From IMG/VR virus record IMGVR_UViG_3300036800_000147, positions 1-39,614 of that record: a DNA stretch of 39,614 nucleotides; one strand, given 5' to 3'. Every line of letters starts with the position of its first letter. Position 1 is the stretch's first letter. A model generated the notes under the pieces. It saw only the letters and a list, made by a program, of their open reading frames with translations. It was not told the origin of the DNA and searched no databases. A program made the translations under genes and the position numbers. The stretch is from a virus. This document shows positions 1-7,153 of this stretch, in pieces.

Positions 1-9
1 GTCTCGATA

Positions 10-84
10 TGGCAGCGCCGCCGTGAGTCGAACACGGTCTACGAGGTCCGGGACCTCGCGTGCGATCCGGCACACTCCGGCGCT
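10..84 (-). tRNA. tRNA-Arg (anticodon CCG), atypical
   Basis: Read on the minus strand, a full cloverleaf can be drawn: acceptor AGCGCCG/CGGCGCT, a short D stem (GTG/CAC), anticodon arm CGAGG-TCCCGGA-CCTCG, variable TAGA, T arm CCGTG-TTCGACT-CACGG, discriminator G and an encoded CCA. The anticodon reads CCG, so it should decode CGG (Arg). The D loop has A after GG, a position used by ArgRS. Odd: the base before the anticodon is C instead of the near-universal U33, and position 8 is not U. It may be poorly functional or decaying. The drawing was done by eye. Confidence 0.75.
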
Positions 85-88
85 GAAT

Positions 89-163
89 TGGCAGCCCGTG
101 CAGGAATTGAACCTGCACCTCTACGTTCGTAGCGTAGCGGTCTGTCCGTTAGCCTAACGGGCT
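89..163 (-). tRNA. tRNA-Arg (anticodon ACG)
   Basis: Minus-strand cloverleaf with acceptor AGCCCGT/ACGGGCT, anticodon arm CTACG-CTACGAA-CGTAG, T arm GCAGG-TTCAATT-CCTGC, discriminator G and encoded CCA. Anticodon ACG (read as ICG after deamination) decodes CGU, CGC and CGA. The D stem has a mismatch at its third pair. It sits four bases from the Arg-CCG gene, in the same orientation, so the tRNAs are probably cut from one transcript that starts to the right. Confidence 0.9.
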
Positions 164-171
164 GTAGGGAA

Positions 172-245
172 TGGCACGAGTCCAGTGAATCGAACACTGC
201 TCGCCGGGGTTGGAAGCCGGTGCATCACCACAATGCTTGACTCGC
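172..245 (-). tRNA. tRNA-Trp (anticodon CCA)
   Basis: Minus-strand cloverleaf: acceptor GCGAGTC/GACTCGT (first pair G-U), D arm GCAT/ATGC, anticodon arm CCGGC-TTCCAAC-CCCGG, T arm CAGTG-TTCGATT-CACTG, discriminator G, encoded CCA. In this register the anticodon is CCA. The surrounding stem resembles the CCGG/CCGG stem of bacterial tRNA-Trp, and G73 is the Trp discriminator. The pair closing the loop (31-39) is C-C. A Gly-TCC reading is possible only with a badly mismatched stem. Confidence 0.8.
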
Positions 246-498
246 AAGCGGCGACGCGGCGAAACGCTAGGCGCGTCTCAGCCTTCGCCGTCGTTCGGCG
301 AGCGACCATCGAAGGTGCGCGGCGGGTTCCATAGCGCGGTGCTGATAGCACGGTCCCAGACCTATTGGCAACGGCTTGCAAGCTTGGCGACTCTGGGCTT
401 AGATTGACGCTTGTCGCCGGGGGCGGCGGATCGAAAGGCTGGGAACCTTCCGATGCCGCCTAAGCTCCGGGCCACCTTCGGACAGGAAGGAGCGATTG

Positions 499-567
499 GT
501 GCCTGGGGCTAAAATAGCGAAACCACTATTTGGTTGCAAGCCTTCGCGCGGCGCGTGCCGCCCATGA
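499..567 (+). CDS. possible 22-residue leader peptide before the HNH gene
   Basis: A short frame starts at GTG 499, six bases after a strong AGGAAGGAG ribosome site (484-492). It ends in a TGA that overlaps the ATG at 564 of the next gene (ATGA). The same frame could start at TTG 496. The peptide has two cysteines and no known domain. A small inverted repeat (AAATAG 512-517, CTATTT 526-531) lies inside it. It may only carry ribosomes to the HNH gene, which has no ribosome site of its own. From 246 to 498 I see nothing else. Confidence 0.3.
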   Translation: MPGAKIAKPLFGCKPSRGACRP

Positions 568-1163
568 GGGACAAGTACGTTCGCGCCGGTTCGCTGGGGT
601 CGCCGCAATGGGGTTACGACGGTAAGGAGCATTTCGCTCAGCGACGCCTGAACGTCTCTCCTTACTATATGACCGGCGGAGCGAGATTTAGTCTCGTGGC
701 GAGAGGGCTACTTCTCGAAATCTTTTGCTCTTACTGGTCTACCAATAAGCCGGTCGATCCGGAGGACTTGCGCTTTGTGTTCCGCCTCAAGAAACAGAAG
801 CTCGATCAGCTTATAAATCTCCTCGTCCTAGATAGAGTGGTGGAAATCACCGCCGACGGACTGGTTCCGGTTAACGCTTTCGGTCCTGGACCAGATCACG
901 GGCCTTTGAACCGACGAAGATCGCGTTCCATCCCGAAAGACTGGGCTGAAATACGTGACTTCGTTTTCGCGCGCGACGGCTTCGGGTGTGTGTATTGTGG
1001 CTCCGGTCGCGATCTTCACTGCGACCACGTGAAGCCGATCTGCAAGGGCGGAACGAACGACATCGACAACCTTGCGACGGCTTGCGCTACATGCAACCTT
1101 AGCAAAGCCGGAAAGACGCTTGCGGAGTGGCGTCCGGATATCGCTAGGGCGTTCGAGCAATGA
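564..1163 (+). CDS. HNH endonuclease-domain protein with helical N-terminus
   Basis: This 199-residue protein has two parts. The N-terminal half is a helical segment that resembles a winged-helix or DUF1376-like fold (weak call). The C-terminal third is a clear HNH nuclease: CVYCG, then CDHVKP, then NLATACATCN, giving the zinc-type Cys pairs and the catalytic His of the beta-beta-alpha-metal fold. The ATG at 564 is chosen because it overlaps the stop of a small upstream frame. An upstream TTG at 534 in the same frame lacks a ribosome site. Its stop overlaps the next start by ATGA, so it belongs to the replication operon. It could be a free-standing homing nuclease or a nuclease used in replication. 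Confidence 0.8.
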   Translation: MRDKYVRAGSLGSPQWGYDGKEHFAQRRLNVSPYYMTGGARFSLVARGLLLEIFCSYWSTNKPVDPEDLRFVFRLKKQKLDQLINLLVLDRVVEITADGLVPVNAFGPGPDHGPLNRRRSRSIPKDWAEIRDFVFARDGFGCVYCGSGRDLHCDHVKPICKGGTNDIDNLATACATCNLSKAGKTLAEWRPDIARAFEQ

Positions 1164-1642
1164 GGCTGGAGCGCCCTGATCCGCTTACCGCGCCGGACTC
1201 GAAGGTCGCCAGTTTCGATTGGTTCCCACTCTACTATCGCCAGCTCGTCAATTCCGCCTTTTGGCGCAACGCCACCGGGGATGTCTGCAAAATCAGCGTG
1301 GAGCTGTGGGCGGAGGCATGGCAACAAACGCCGGCCGCAAGCTTGCCCAACGACGACGAGCGGCTTGCTCAGATGGCGGGCTTTGGACGCCGGTCGATAG
1401 GAGATTGGAAGGCGATCAAGAAGCACGTCATGAAGGCGTGGATTCTCTGCGCAGACAATCGTTGGTATCACAAAACACTCGCCAGAGTCGCGAACGAGCA
1501 GATCGAGAAGCGCGATGAGAAGCGCGTGCAGTGGCGAGCGAAAAAGGCGGCTCAGCGGGCCGGAAATGTCTCGGAGGACAACTGGAATGTCCCCGAGGAC
1601 ATGCCCTTCCGTCCCCGAGTTGTCCCCGGGGACAAACCTTAA
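1160..1642 (+). CDS. DUF1376-like replication protein
   Basis: A 160-residue protein. Residues about 20-100 carry the DUF1376 signature: W-F-P-L-Y tract, Leu-rich helix, then an L-P-N-D-D-E-R-L-A-Q-x-A-G motif followed by a second helix. DUF1376 proteins are winged-helix proteins found in phage replication blocks, often beside helicases and primases, and are thought to act at initiation. The C-terminal third is charged and degenerates into a Pro/Asp-rich tail encoded by palindromic repeats (1566-1635). The start is coupled to the HNH gene by ATGA. The stop overlaps the next ATG (TAATG). Confidence 0.75.
   Translation: MRLERPDPLTAPDSKVASFDWFPLYYRQLVNSAFWRNATGDVCKISVELWAEAWQQTPAASLPNDDERLAQMAGFGRRSIGDWKAIKKHVMKAWILCADNRWYHKTLARVANEQIEKRDEKRVQWRAKKAAQRAGNVSEDNWNVPEDMPFRPRVVPGDKP
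1566..1635. repeat. three near-palindromic 16-mers
   Basis: Three related sites with core TGTCCCCGRGGACA lie at 1566-1581, 1587-1602 and 1620-1635. The last is a perfect 16-base palindrome (TTGTCCCCGGGGACAA). A half copy (GTCCCCGAGT) lies at 1611-1620. They sit in the 3' end of the DUF1376-like gene. Several phage initiator genes contain their own origin repeats, so these are candidate initiator or repressor binding sites. No binding is shown. Confidence 0.55.
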
Positions 1643-1785
1643 TGACTCGCGCGCGCGCGTTTCCTCTCATCTCAGACTCAGTTGTAGCTGAGAGTCACCA
1701 TCTTTCCAGGAAAGAAGATTCAGACTCTCAGGTAGAGCTACCACGCGAGACCGGCTTAACCGTATTCAAAGGCGGCAAGCCATGA
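1642..1785 (+). CDS. small protein of unknown function (47 aa)
   Basis: This frame starts at an ATG that overlaps the DUF1376 stop (TAATG) and ends in a TGA that overlaps the next ATG (ATGA at 1782). Coupling at both ends is the main support. The product is polar, with no membrane segment and no motif I recognise. A compound inverted repeat (1688-1731) lies inside it, so this stretch may instead be a regulatory or origin segment that happens to stay open. Confidence 0.4.
   Translation: MTRARAFPLISDSVVAESHHLSRKEDSDSQVELPRETGLTVFKGGKP
1688..1731. repeat. nested inverted repeat
   Basis: Outer arms CTGAGAGTC (1688-1696) and GACTCTCAG (1723-1731) pair perfectly over nine bases. Inner arms TCTTTCC (1701-1707) and GGAAAGA (1709-1715) pair over seven with a one-base centre. 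An extra ACTCAG at 1675-1680 can pair with the left arm as an alternative. A palindrome this ordered within 44 bases is unlikely to be chance. It could be an origin hairpin, a processing site or an operator. Confidence 0.6.
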
Positions 1786-2036
1786 GTGCCCCATTCCCCC
1801 GCATCGCGTGCTGTGTGCCGTTCTGCGGTCGCGGCTCGACTCGCTGGCCGCCTGGGACGGAGATCATCTGCTCGCGGCACTACGTCCTGGTCGACCGCGA
1901 GCTGAGGGCCCGGCGTCGGCGGTATCGGGCTGCATTCCGGCGGAACGGGCAAGAGCACACCGAGAATGCGGATCGGGTCGATGCGCTGCTATGGCGCTGG
2001 ATCAAATCTCAGGCTATCGAACGAGCGGCAGCGTAG
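1782..2036 (+). CDS. hypothetical small basic protein with N-terminal cysteines
   Basis: This 84-residue protein has Cys residues near the N-terminus (CCVPFC, then C about 20 residues later next to SRHY), possibly a zinc site, followed by an Arg-rich helix. It is coupled by ATGA to the small frame before it and lies 12 bases before the helicase gene. Small Cys-containing proteins of this shape are frequent in phage replication blocks. The function is unknown. Confidence 0.7.
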   Translation: MSAPFPRIACCVPFCGRGSTRWPPGTEIICSRHYVLVDRELRARRRRYRAAFRRNGQEHTENADRVDALLWRWIKSQAIERAAA

Positions 2037-2048
2037 GGAGAACGCGGC

Positions 2049-3539
2049 ATGAAGGAACTCTACCCCCACCAAGCGAGATGCCTGGAGCTGTTGCGGGACA
2101 GCATGCGGGTGAAGAAAACTCGTCCGATCCTGATGGCTCCCACTGGATTCGGAAAAACGCTCCTTGCGGCCAAGATCATCGAAAGCGCGAGGGCCAAGGG
2201 CAACAGGGTTTGGTTCCTGGTCCCGGCGATCTCCCTGGTCGACCAATCGGTTCGCGCCTTCTGGGACGAGGGGTTGCGGGACATCGGCGTGCTTCAGGCG
2301 AGCCATGCAATGACCGACTATGGCGCCCCGATCCAGGTTGTCTCGCCGCTGACGCTGGAGAAGCGAAACCTGGACGAGATCGAGCGGCCGAATATCGTGA
2401 TCGTTGACGAGTGCCATCGATCCTACGAGATCGTGAAGCGGCTGATCGAGGAATGGCCCGAGGTCGTGTTCATCGGTTTGTCGGCGACGCCCTGGAGCAA
2501 GGGGCTCGGCAGGTTCTGGAATAACCTGATCGTCAGCGCGACCACGGCCGATCTGATCCGACTGGGCGTTCTGTCGCCGTTCAAGGTCTACGCGCCCAGC
2601 CATCCCGACACCTCGAAGGTCAAGATCACCACGACGGCCAATGGGCGCGACTTCGCCGAGGGCGAACTATCCGAGGTGATGCAGGACGCGACGCTGACGG
2701 CCGATATCGTCGCGACGTGGCTCCAGCGCGGGAAGGGCCGTCCGACGCTGTGCTTCGGGGTAGACCGGGCGCACGCGCTCTCGCTGCATCAGCAGTTCGA
2801 ACGGGCTGGCGTCCGGAGCGCCTATCAAGATTCTCAGACGCCAGATCACGAGAGAGAGAATATCCGGAAAGGTTTCGCGAGCGGAGAAATCGAGATAGTG
2901 TGTAACATAGCCACGCTCACGACGGGTGTCGACTGGGATGTTCGTTGTATAGTTCTGGCGAGGCCCACAAGGAGCCCCATCCTTTACACACAGATCGTGG
3001 GGAGGGGCCTGAGGAACGCGCCGGGGAAAGATCATTTACTTCTGCTCGATCACTCAAATTCGACGCTTGAGCTTGGCTTCGTCACTGATATCGGGTTCAC
3101 ATCGCTGGATGACGGAGCGCCGGCCAAGGCTTCGGAGAAGCGCCCGGCGAAGGCCCCTCGTGAGTGTGCGTCCTGCGGCGTCCTCATGCCGAAGTTCGCA
3201 AGGGTCTGCCCTGACTGCAAATTTGAAGCTGCTCCACAGGGCCGGGACGTCGAGACGGTCGATGGCGATCTGGTCGAGCTTGACGGCAAGCGTAAGGGCA
3301 AAGCTCCGTCAGCGGCGGAGAAGCGACAATTTTATGCCGAACTGTTGGGAGCCGGAGAGCAGCGGGGTAAGACGGTTGGCTGGGCACTTGCCAACTTCAG
3401 AGAAAGATATTCGGAATGGCCGCATGGCAAAAGCTCAATCGCGGCTTGTGACCCATCCCCCGCCACGCTGTCATGGCTGAAGTCACGGGCGATTCGGTAC
3501 GCCAAGCGGATGGAAAAAGAGCGGAGCGCGGTCGCCTAG
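2049..3539 (+). CDS. superfamily 2 DNA/RNA helicase with zinc ribbon
   Basis: A 496-residue DEAD/DEAH-type helicase. Visible motifs: Walker A APTGFGKT (about residues 30-37), DECH box (about 120-123), LSATPW motif III (about 143), and QIVGRGLR motif VI (about 315). A four-cysteine zinc ribbon (CASCG...CPDC, about 374-391) follows, then a C-terminal helical part. It should unwind DNA with ATP during replication or recombination. The start has GGGAG eight bases upstream. From about 2820 to 3075 codon use shifts to AGG, AGA and ATA with lower GC, unlike the first half, which may mark exchange linked to the endonuclease gene that starts one base after its stop. Confidence 0.9.
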   Translation: MKELYPHQARCLELLRDSMRVKKTRPILMAPTGFGKTLLAAKIIESARAKGNRVWFLVPAISLVDQSVRAFWDEGLRDIGVLQASHAMTDYGAPIQVVSPLTLEKRNLDEIERPNIVIVDECHRSYEIVKRLIEEWPEVVFIGLSATPWSKGLGRFWNNLIVSATTADLIRLGVLSPFKVYAPSHPDTSKVKITTTANGRDFAEGELSEVMQDATLTADIVATWLQRGKGRPTLCFGVDRAHALSLHQQFERAGVRSAYQDSQTPDHERENIRKGFASGEIEIVCNIATLTTGVDWDVRCIVLARPTRSPILYTQIVGRGLRNAPGKDHLLLLDHSNSTLELGFVTDIGFTSLDDGAPAKASEKRPAKAPRECASCGVLMPKFARVCPDCKFEAAPQGRDVETVDGDLVELDGKRKGKAPSAAEKRQFYAELLGAGEQRGKTVGWALANFRERYSEWPHGKSSIAACDPSPATLSWLKSRAIRYAKRMEKERSAVA

Positions 3540-4424
3540 ATGCCTTACGTTTCACCGATCTGCGGAATATACGAGATCGAGACTCCGCGCGGATCGAAAT
3601 ACATCGGCTCTAGCCACAACATAAAACAGAGATGGTCCGGTCATAAGTGCAAACTCAGGCGCGGACGGCATGAAAATCATATTCTTCAGCTCGCCTACAA
3701 TAAGTACAAAGCCGAGTTGGTATTCCGGATAGTCGAGTTGTGCGCGACTGATCAATTGGTGGAGCGCGAACAATACTATCTGTCGCGGGTGCGGCGCTCG
3801 ATGAACGTGGCAAAAACGGTCAACAACGCTTGGACAGACCGAGGATATCGCGAGCGAATGCGCAGATTGCATCAAAGCGCCGAATGGAAATCCGCCCGTA
3901 GCGAGATTGCGAAGCGCATAGGCGCAAAGCGAGCGGTCGCAATCGAAACGGACGACGGAAGAGAGTTCGCCAGTCTGGCAGTGGCCGCCGAAGCCTTGGG
4001 CTTGCGGCCTTCCGGCGTTCGCGCGCTGGCACTGACACAGCGCGCTCATAGACGTCTCAGGATTCGCCTCAAGCGAAAGGCCGATCCCTGGTTTGCGCCG
4101 ACTTCGGCCGCTGAGCAGCAAACCGCGACTCGCCGAGCGCGCGGGGTCCTGCGGCACTCGGAGGAAACGCGCGCAAAGATGCGAGTTAACCGACGAGATC
4201 GTCGCCTCAGTGAGGAAGCGCTTAGGAGGGCGATAGAAGCCAATAAGCGTGCTGTGATTGCGGTTAGCGCTACGACCGGAGCGCAATGCGAGTTTCAGTC
4301 GATCAAAGCAGCGGTGGTGGGCCTCGCTCTTGCCGACCGTCACTCGGCCGGCCCGCAAATCACCAAGGCCTGCCGGGGCATAAAGAAGACGGCCTATGGA
4401 TACCGATGGAGATACGCGGCATGA
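3540..4424 (+). CDS. GIY-YIG homing endonuclease
   Basis: A 294-residue protein. The N-terminus has the GIY-YIG nuclease core: GIYEIET, then KYIGSS and a following IKQRWSGH segment with the catalytic Arg. After a charged linker there are two segments like the modular DNA-binding repeats of homing endonucleases (residues about 130-180 and 235-290, the latter ending KKTAYGYRWRY). The gene starts directly after the helicase stop without a clear ribosome site. Its GC is lower than its neighbours', as expected for a mobile gene. It probably cuts the helicase region of genomes that lack it. Confidence 0.9.
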   Translation: MPYVSPICGIYEIETPRGSKYIGSSHNIKQRWSGHKCKLRRGRHENHILQLAYNKYKAELVFRIVELCATDQLVEREQYYLSRVRRSMNVAKTVNNAWTDRGYRERMRRLHQSAEWKSARSEIAKRIGAKRAVAIETDDGREFASLAVAAEALGLRPSGVRALALTQRAHRRLRIRLKRKADPWFAPTSAAEQQTATRRARGVLRHSEETRAKMRVNRRDRRLSEEALRRAIEANKRAVIAVSATTGAQCEFQSIKAAVVGLALADRHSAGPQITKACRGIKKTAYGYRWRYAA

Positions 4425-4759
4425 ACTTAGCGGACCAATACGCCCAGCTGCGGAACGACGGCTACGACGAACGCGGCGCTGGCATCCAGATGGCGCTGTC
4501 GCTGGACGTTCAGCGGGCGCTGGAGCGCTCGTACCATGGGCGCAAGGCGTCGCTGGAGAAGGTCGATCACATAGCGGCGCTGCGGCCGAGCTACGGCGCT
4601 GAATCGTCCGTCTCGCACGAGATGGACTTCAACGAGACGCTCGATCAGAAGCACGTCGCGCTGATCATGGCGAAAGGCGGCTATCCGCGCGCCACGATCC
4701 GGAAGGGCAAGGGCTTCTGGGTCGGGCCGGATGATCGGCGCTGGAGGCCGGCGGCATGA
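4421..4759 (+). CDS. hypothetical protein (112 aa)
   Basis: The ATG at 4421 overlaps the stop of the GIY-YIG gene (ATGA), and an in-frame upstream start at 4286 would lie inside that gene. The product is soluble and mixed-charge, with a C-terminal K-G-x-G-F-W-V-G-P-D-D segment. I recognise no family. Since the endonuclease gene looks inserted, this gene was probably next to the helicase originally. Confidence 0.7.
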   Translation: MNLADQYAQLRNDGYDERGAGIQMALSLDVQRALERSYHGRKASLEKVDHIAALRPSYGAESSVSHEMDFNETLDQKHVALIMAKGGYPRATIRKGKGFWVGPDDRRWRPAA

Positions 4760-4935
4760 AGCCGGGCTGCGGGTGCGAACTGTGCGTGCGGCCCTTGCTG
4801 GAGCCGGCGATGACCCAGGCTGAGGCGTTGCGGCGCAATCGGGCCTACGAGGAACACCGCCGGCGCCTTCGGACTGACAGGCCGCCGATCACGCGCGATC
4901 AGCTTGTGGTGCTGGAGATGGAGCATGGTCGATGA
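4756..4935 (+). CDS. small Cys-rich hypothetical protein (59 aa)
   Basis: The frame runs from ATG 4756 to TGA 4933-4935 and is coupled by ATGA to genes on both sides. The N-terminus has Cys at residues 5, 7 and 10 (GCGCELC), which may hold zinc. The rest is an Arg-rich helix. No family recognised. It is too short for many gene finders. Confidence 0.6.
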   Translation: MKPGCGCELCVRPLLEPAMTQAEALRRNRAYEEHRRRLRTDRPPITRDQLVVLEMEHGR

Positions 4936-5177
4936 GCGAGCAACTTGCCCTCGAACTGGACAGCCCACCGACGCCGCCTGCCACGGATGCCTCATCCGTC
5001 GGGGACGCGAGTGGTTCTTCGTCTGCCGACACCGTGGAAAAGCTTCGGTATTTCCTGACCCGGATCGCCGAGGAAACGGACGTTCCGGAGGCTAGGCGCG
5101 GGGACTTGGACACGTGGCGTGCGGCGGGAAGCATGGCCCGGAGCTACGCGCTCGCGGCGCTGCGGTGTGTGCCATGA
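4932..5177 (+). CDS. hypothetical protein (81 aa)
   Basis: It starts at an ATG overlapping the previous stop and ends in a TGA overlapping the next ATG. The N-terminal third is low complexity (Pro, Thr, Ser, Asp) and looks disordered. The C-terminal part is helical. A competing frame at 4904-5095 encodes a Cys-containing peptide, but it lacks the coupling pattern, so this frame is preferred. Confidence 0.6.
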   Translation: MSEQLALELDSPPTPPATDASSVGDASGSSSADTVEKLRYFLTRIAEETDVPEARRGDLDTWRAAGSMARSYALAALRCVP

Positions 5178-5428
5178 GCTGTCGGATGACGCGGCTGTTC
5201 GAAGAGCCCTCACCCGTGATCAGGCAAGTCGCTGAGCGGATGTACACGAAAGACGGTCGCCGGATCGACGTCTTCGTCTACCAAAATCCCGGCGCGCCGC
5301 TCTACATCGCGTTTGCCACCGAGACCGGGAGCATGTGCGGTATCCCGGTTTGGTGGTCGCCAGAGCGGATCAAGCAGACCATCTACGAGACGTTCGGCCT
5401 CGATCCGTTGTTGAGGCGCTCGAAATGA
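5174..5428 (+). CDS. hypothetical protein (84 aa)
   Basis: The ATG at 5174 overlaps the previous stop (ATGA), and the TGA at 5426-5428 overlaps the primase start. The product is a small alpha/beta protein with a beta strand region (R-I-D-V-F-V-Y, P-L-Y-I-A-F-A) and no motif I know. It lies in an unbroken chain of coupled genes, which supports it as real. Confidence 0.65.
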   Translation: MSCRMTRLFEEPSPVIRQVAERMYTKDGRRIDVFVYQNPGAPLYIAFATETGSMCGIPVWWSPERIKQTIYETFGLDPLLRRSK

Positions 5429-6363
5429 CCCCGATAGCCGAGCAAGCCAAAGGGCGTTGGCGGTCGATCCTTCCCTCGTTCGGGGTGGGGGCTGAGTTCT
5501 TGAGCGGGAAGCACGGGCCATGTCCAATGGGATGTGATGGCGGGAAGGACCGCTGGCGCTTCGATGATCGCCAAGGAAGCGGGTCGGCCATTTGCTCGAA
5601 GTGCGGCTCGTTCGGATCAGGTGTCGCCATCGTCATGGCAAAGACGGGGATGGAATTTCGCGAGGCCGCATGCGCCGTCGCCAAGATCGCAGGCACGGCT
5701 CCGGTCGAGGCGGCGAAGAAGGATCGCACCTTCGAGGAAAAGCGCCGGCTGATGGCTCGGGTATGGGAAGAGGGCAAGCCGGTGACGCTCGATATGCCGG
5801 CAGGACGCTACCTAGAGCGCCGTACAGGGCTACAGAGGACATTCCCGAAGGTTTTGAGGGGGACAGACCGGGCAGTTTACCGAGGGGACGCGTCTAATAC
5901 GATTTACCCGGCTATGCTGGCGATGGTGCAGGATAGCGAGGGGACGCCGGTCAACGTCCACAGGACCTTCCTCAGCCGTGACGGACACAAGGCCCCGGTC
6001 GAGGACGCCAAGCGGCTGATGCCCGGCCCGCTGCCTCCGGGATCGGCGATCCGGCTGGCGAAGCCGGCAGAGCACATGGGCGTGGGCGAGGGGATCGAAA
6101 CGGCGCTCGCGGCCATGATCCTGTTCGAGGTCCCGACGTGGGCGACGATCAACTCCGAGCGGATGGCGACATGGATAGCGCCGCCGGGGGTGAAGCGGGT
6201 GACGATCTTCGCCGACAACGACACCAGCTATGCCGGCCAAGCAGCGGCCTACACGCTCGCCAAGCGGCTGGTAACGAAGAAGATCGAGGTCGAGGTGCAA
6301 ATCCCGGAGATCGTGGATTGGGACTGGGCTGACGTGCTCGCTCGCGTGTCGAGGTCGGCATGA
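5425..6363 (+). CDS. DNA primase with zinc finger and Toprim domain
   Basis: A 312-residue protein. The N-terminus has a CHC2-like zinc finger with Cys at about 33, 37, 57 and 60 (CPMGC...CSKC). The C-terminal half is a Toprim-type catalytic domain: GVGEGIETALA (about 218-228) gives the conserved Glu and ADND (about 263-266) the acidic pair. This layout is like the primase part of P4-alpha and related phage proteins, without the helicase domain. It should make RNA primers for replication with the nearby helicase. The start is ATGA-coupled. A short AT-richer stretch at about 5860-5930 with AGG and TCT codons falls in the conserved middle segment. Confidence 0.85.
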   Translation: MTPIAEQAKGRWRSILPSFGVGAEFLSGKHGPCPMGCDGGKDRWRFDDRQGSGSAICSKCGSFGSGVAIVMAKTGMEFREAACAVAKIAGTAPVEAAKKDRTFEEKRRLMARVWEEGKPVTLDMPAGRYLERRTGLQRTFPKVLRGTDRAVYRGDASNTIYPAMLAMVQDSEGTPVNVHRTFLSRDGHKAPVEDAKRLMPGPLPPGSAIRLAKPAEHMGVGEGIETALAAMILFEVPTWATINSERMATWIAPPGVKRVTIFADNDTSYAGQAAAYTLAKRLVTKKIEVEVQIPEIVDWDWADVLARVSRSA

Positions 6364-7088
6364 GAAAGGAAATCATCGGCGACGCGACGCTCTATCTGGG
6401 CGACTGCCGCGATCTGCTTGAGCTTGTCGGAAGCCCGGACGTCACCATCACCGATCCGCCATACGGCGTCGCCGGAGGGTGGGGGAGCGGGCTTCGGAAG
6501 AACACCGCGCGTGCCGCCAAGAGCAACTACCAAGCCGCTTTCGATGACACGCCAGACTACATCGAGACCGTCGTCGCGCCAACCATCGCCGCGTGCATTG
6601 CTCGCTGGCCGCGCGCGGCTGTCACGCCGGGCATTCGCAATTCGGCGCTGTACCCGCGCCCCTCGCACATCGGCTCGTTCCAATACCCCGGCAGCACCGT
6701 CATGTCGTGCTGGGGCGTCGTCCTTTGGCAGCCCATCCTGTTCTACGGTCGCGACCCCCACCAAGGCCGCCTGCGGCCTGACAGCATGCAGGGCTGCAAC
6801 GACGTCGACCGGTACACGGACCATCCGTGCCCGAAGCCGCTGAAGCAATGGACTTGGCTCGTAGAGCGCGCCTCGCTTCCCGGTGAGACCGTCTTTGATC
6901 CCTTCATGGGTTCCGGCACGACCGGAGTCGCATGCCGCGACTTGGGCCGCGCGTTCGTCGGCGTCGAGCTCGACTCGGCTCACTTCGATACCGCCTGCCG
7001 CCGCATCGAAGAGGCGCACCGTCAACCGCGCCTCTTCGCCGAGCCCGCGCCCAAGATCACCCAGCCCTCCATGTTCGATGCCCTGTAA
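6360..7088 (+). CDS. site-specific DNA methyltransferase (beta type)
   Basis: A 242-residue AdoMet-dependent methyltransferase. Motif IV DPPY is at about residues 31-34 and motif I FDPFMGSGTT at about 178-187. The order IV then I is that of beta-class N6-adenine or N4-cytosine enzymes, and DPPY favours N6-adenine. The length fits a stand-alone phage methylase with no partner nuclease in view, so it probably guards the phage DNA against host restriction. It is ATGA-coupled to the primase. It ends the first coupled operon; a 65-base gap follows. Confidence 0.9.
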   Translation: MRKEIIGDATLYLGDCRDLLELVGSPDVTITDPPYGVAGGWGSGLRKNTARAAKSNYQAAFDDTPDYIETVVAPTIAACIARWPRAAVTPGIRNSALYPRPSHIGSFQYPGSTVMSCWGVVLWQPILFYGRDPHQGRLRPDSMQGCNDVDRYTDHPCPKPLKQWTWLVERASLPGETVFDPFMGSGTTGVACRDLGRAFVGVELDSAHFDTACRRIEEAHRQPRLFAEPAPKITQPSMFDAL

Positions 7089-7153
7089 CCCTTCCTTGAC
7101 GCAAACCCGCGAAACACCCAAGGATTCAAGGCTCGCGTCAGTCGAGGGAACGA

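Noticed and set aside
172-245. tRNA-Gly(TCC) reading of the third tRNA
   Set aside because: That register leaves the anticodon stem with mismatches, whereas Trp(CCA) gives four GC pairs and the Trp discriminator G73.
246-498. Possible fourth tRNA or small RNA to the right of tRNA-Trp
   Set aside because: No T-loop or cloverleaf could be drawn in this stretch on either strand.
3552-4358. 268-codon minus frame opposite the GIY-YIG gene
   Set aside because: No domain, while the plus strand has clear nuclease motifs.
4904-5095. 63-codon frame with CPRTG and CHGC motifs
   Set aside because: It looks zinc-like, but it lacks the start and stop overlaps that link 4756, 4932 and 5174, so the other frame is preferred. 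It remains a weak alternative.
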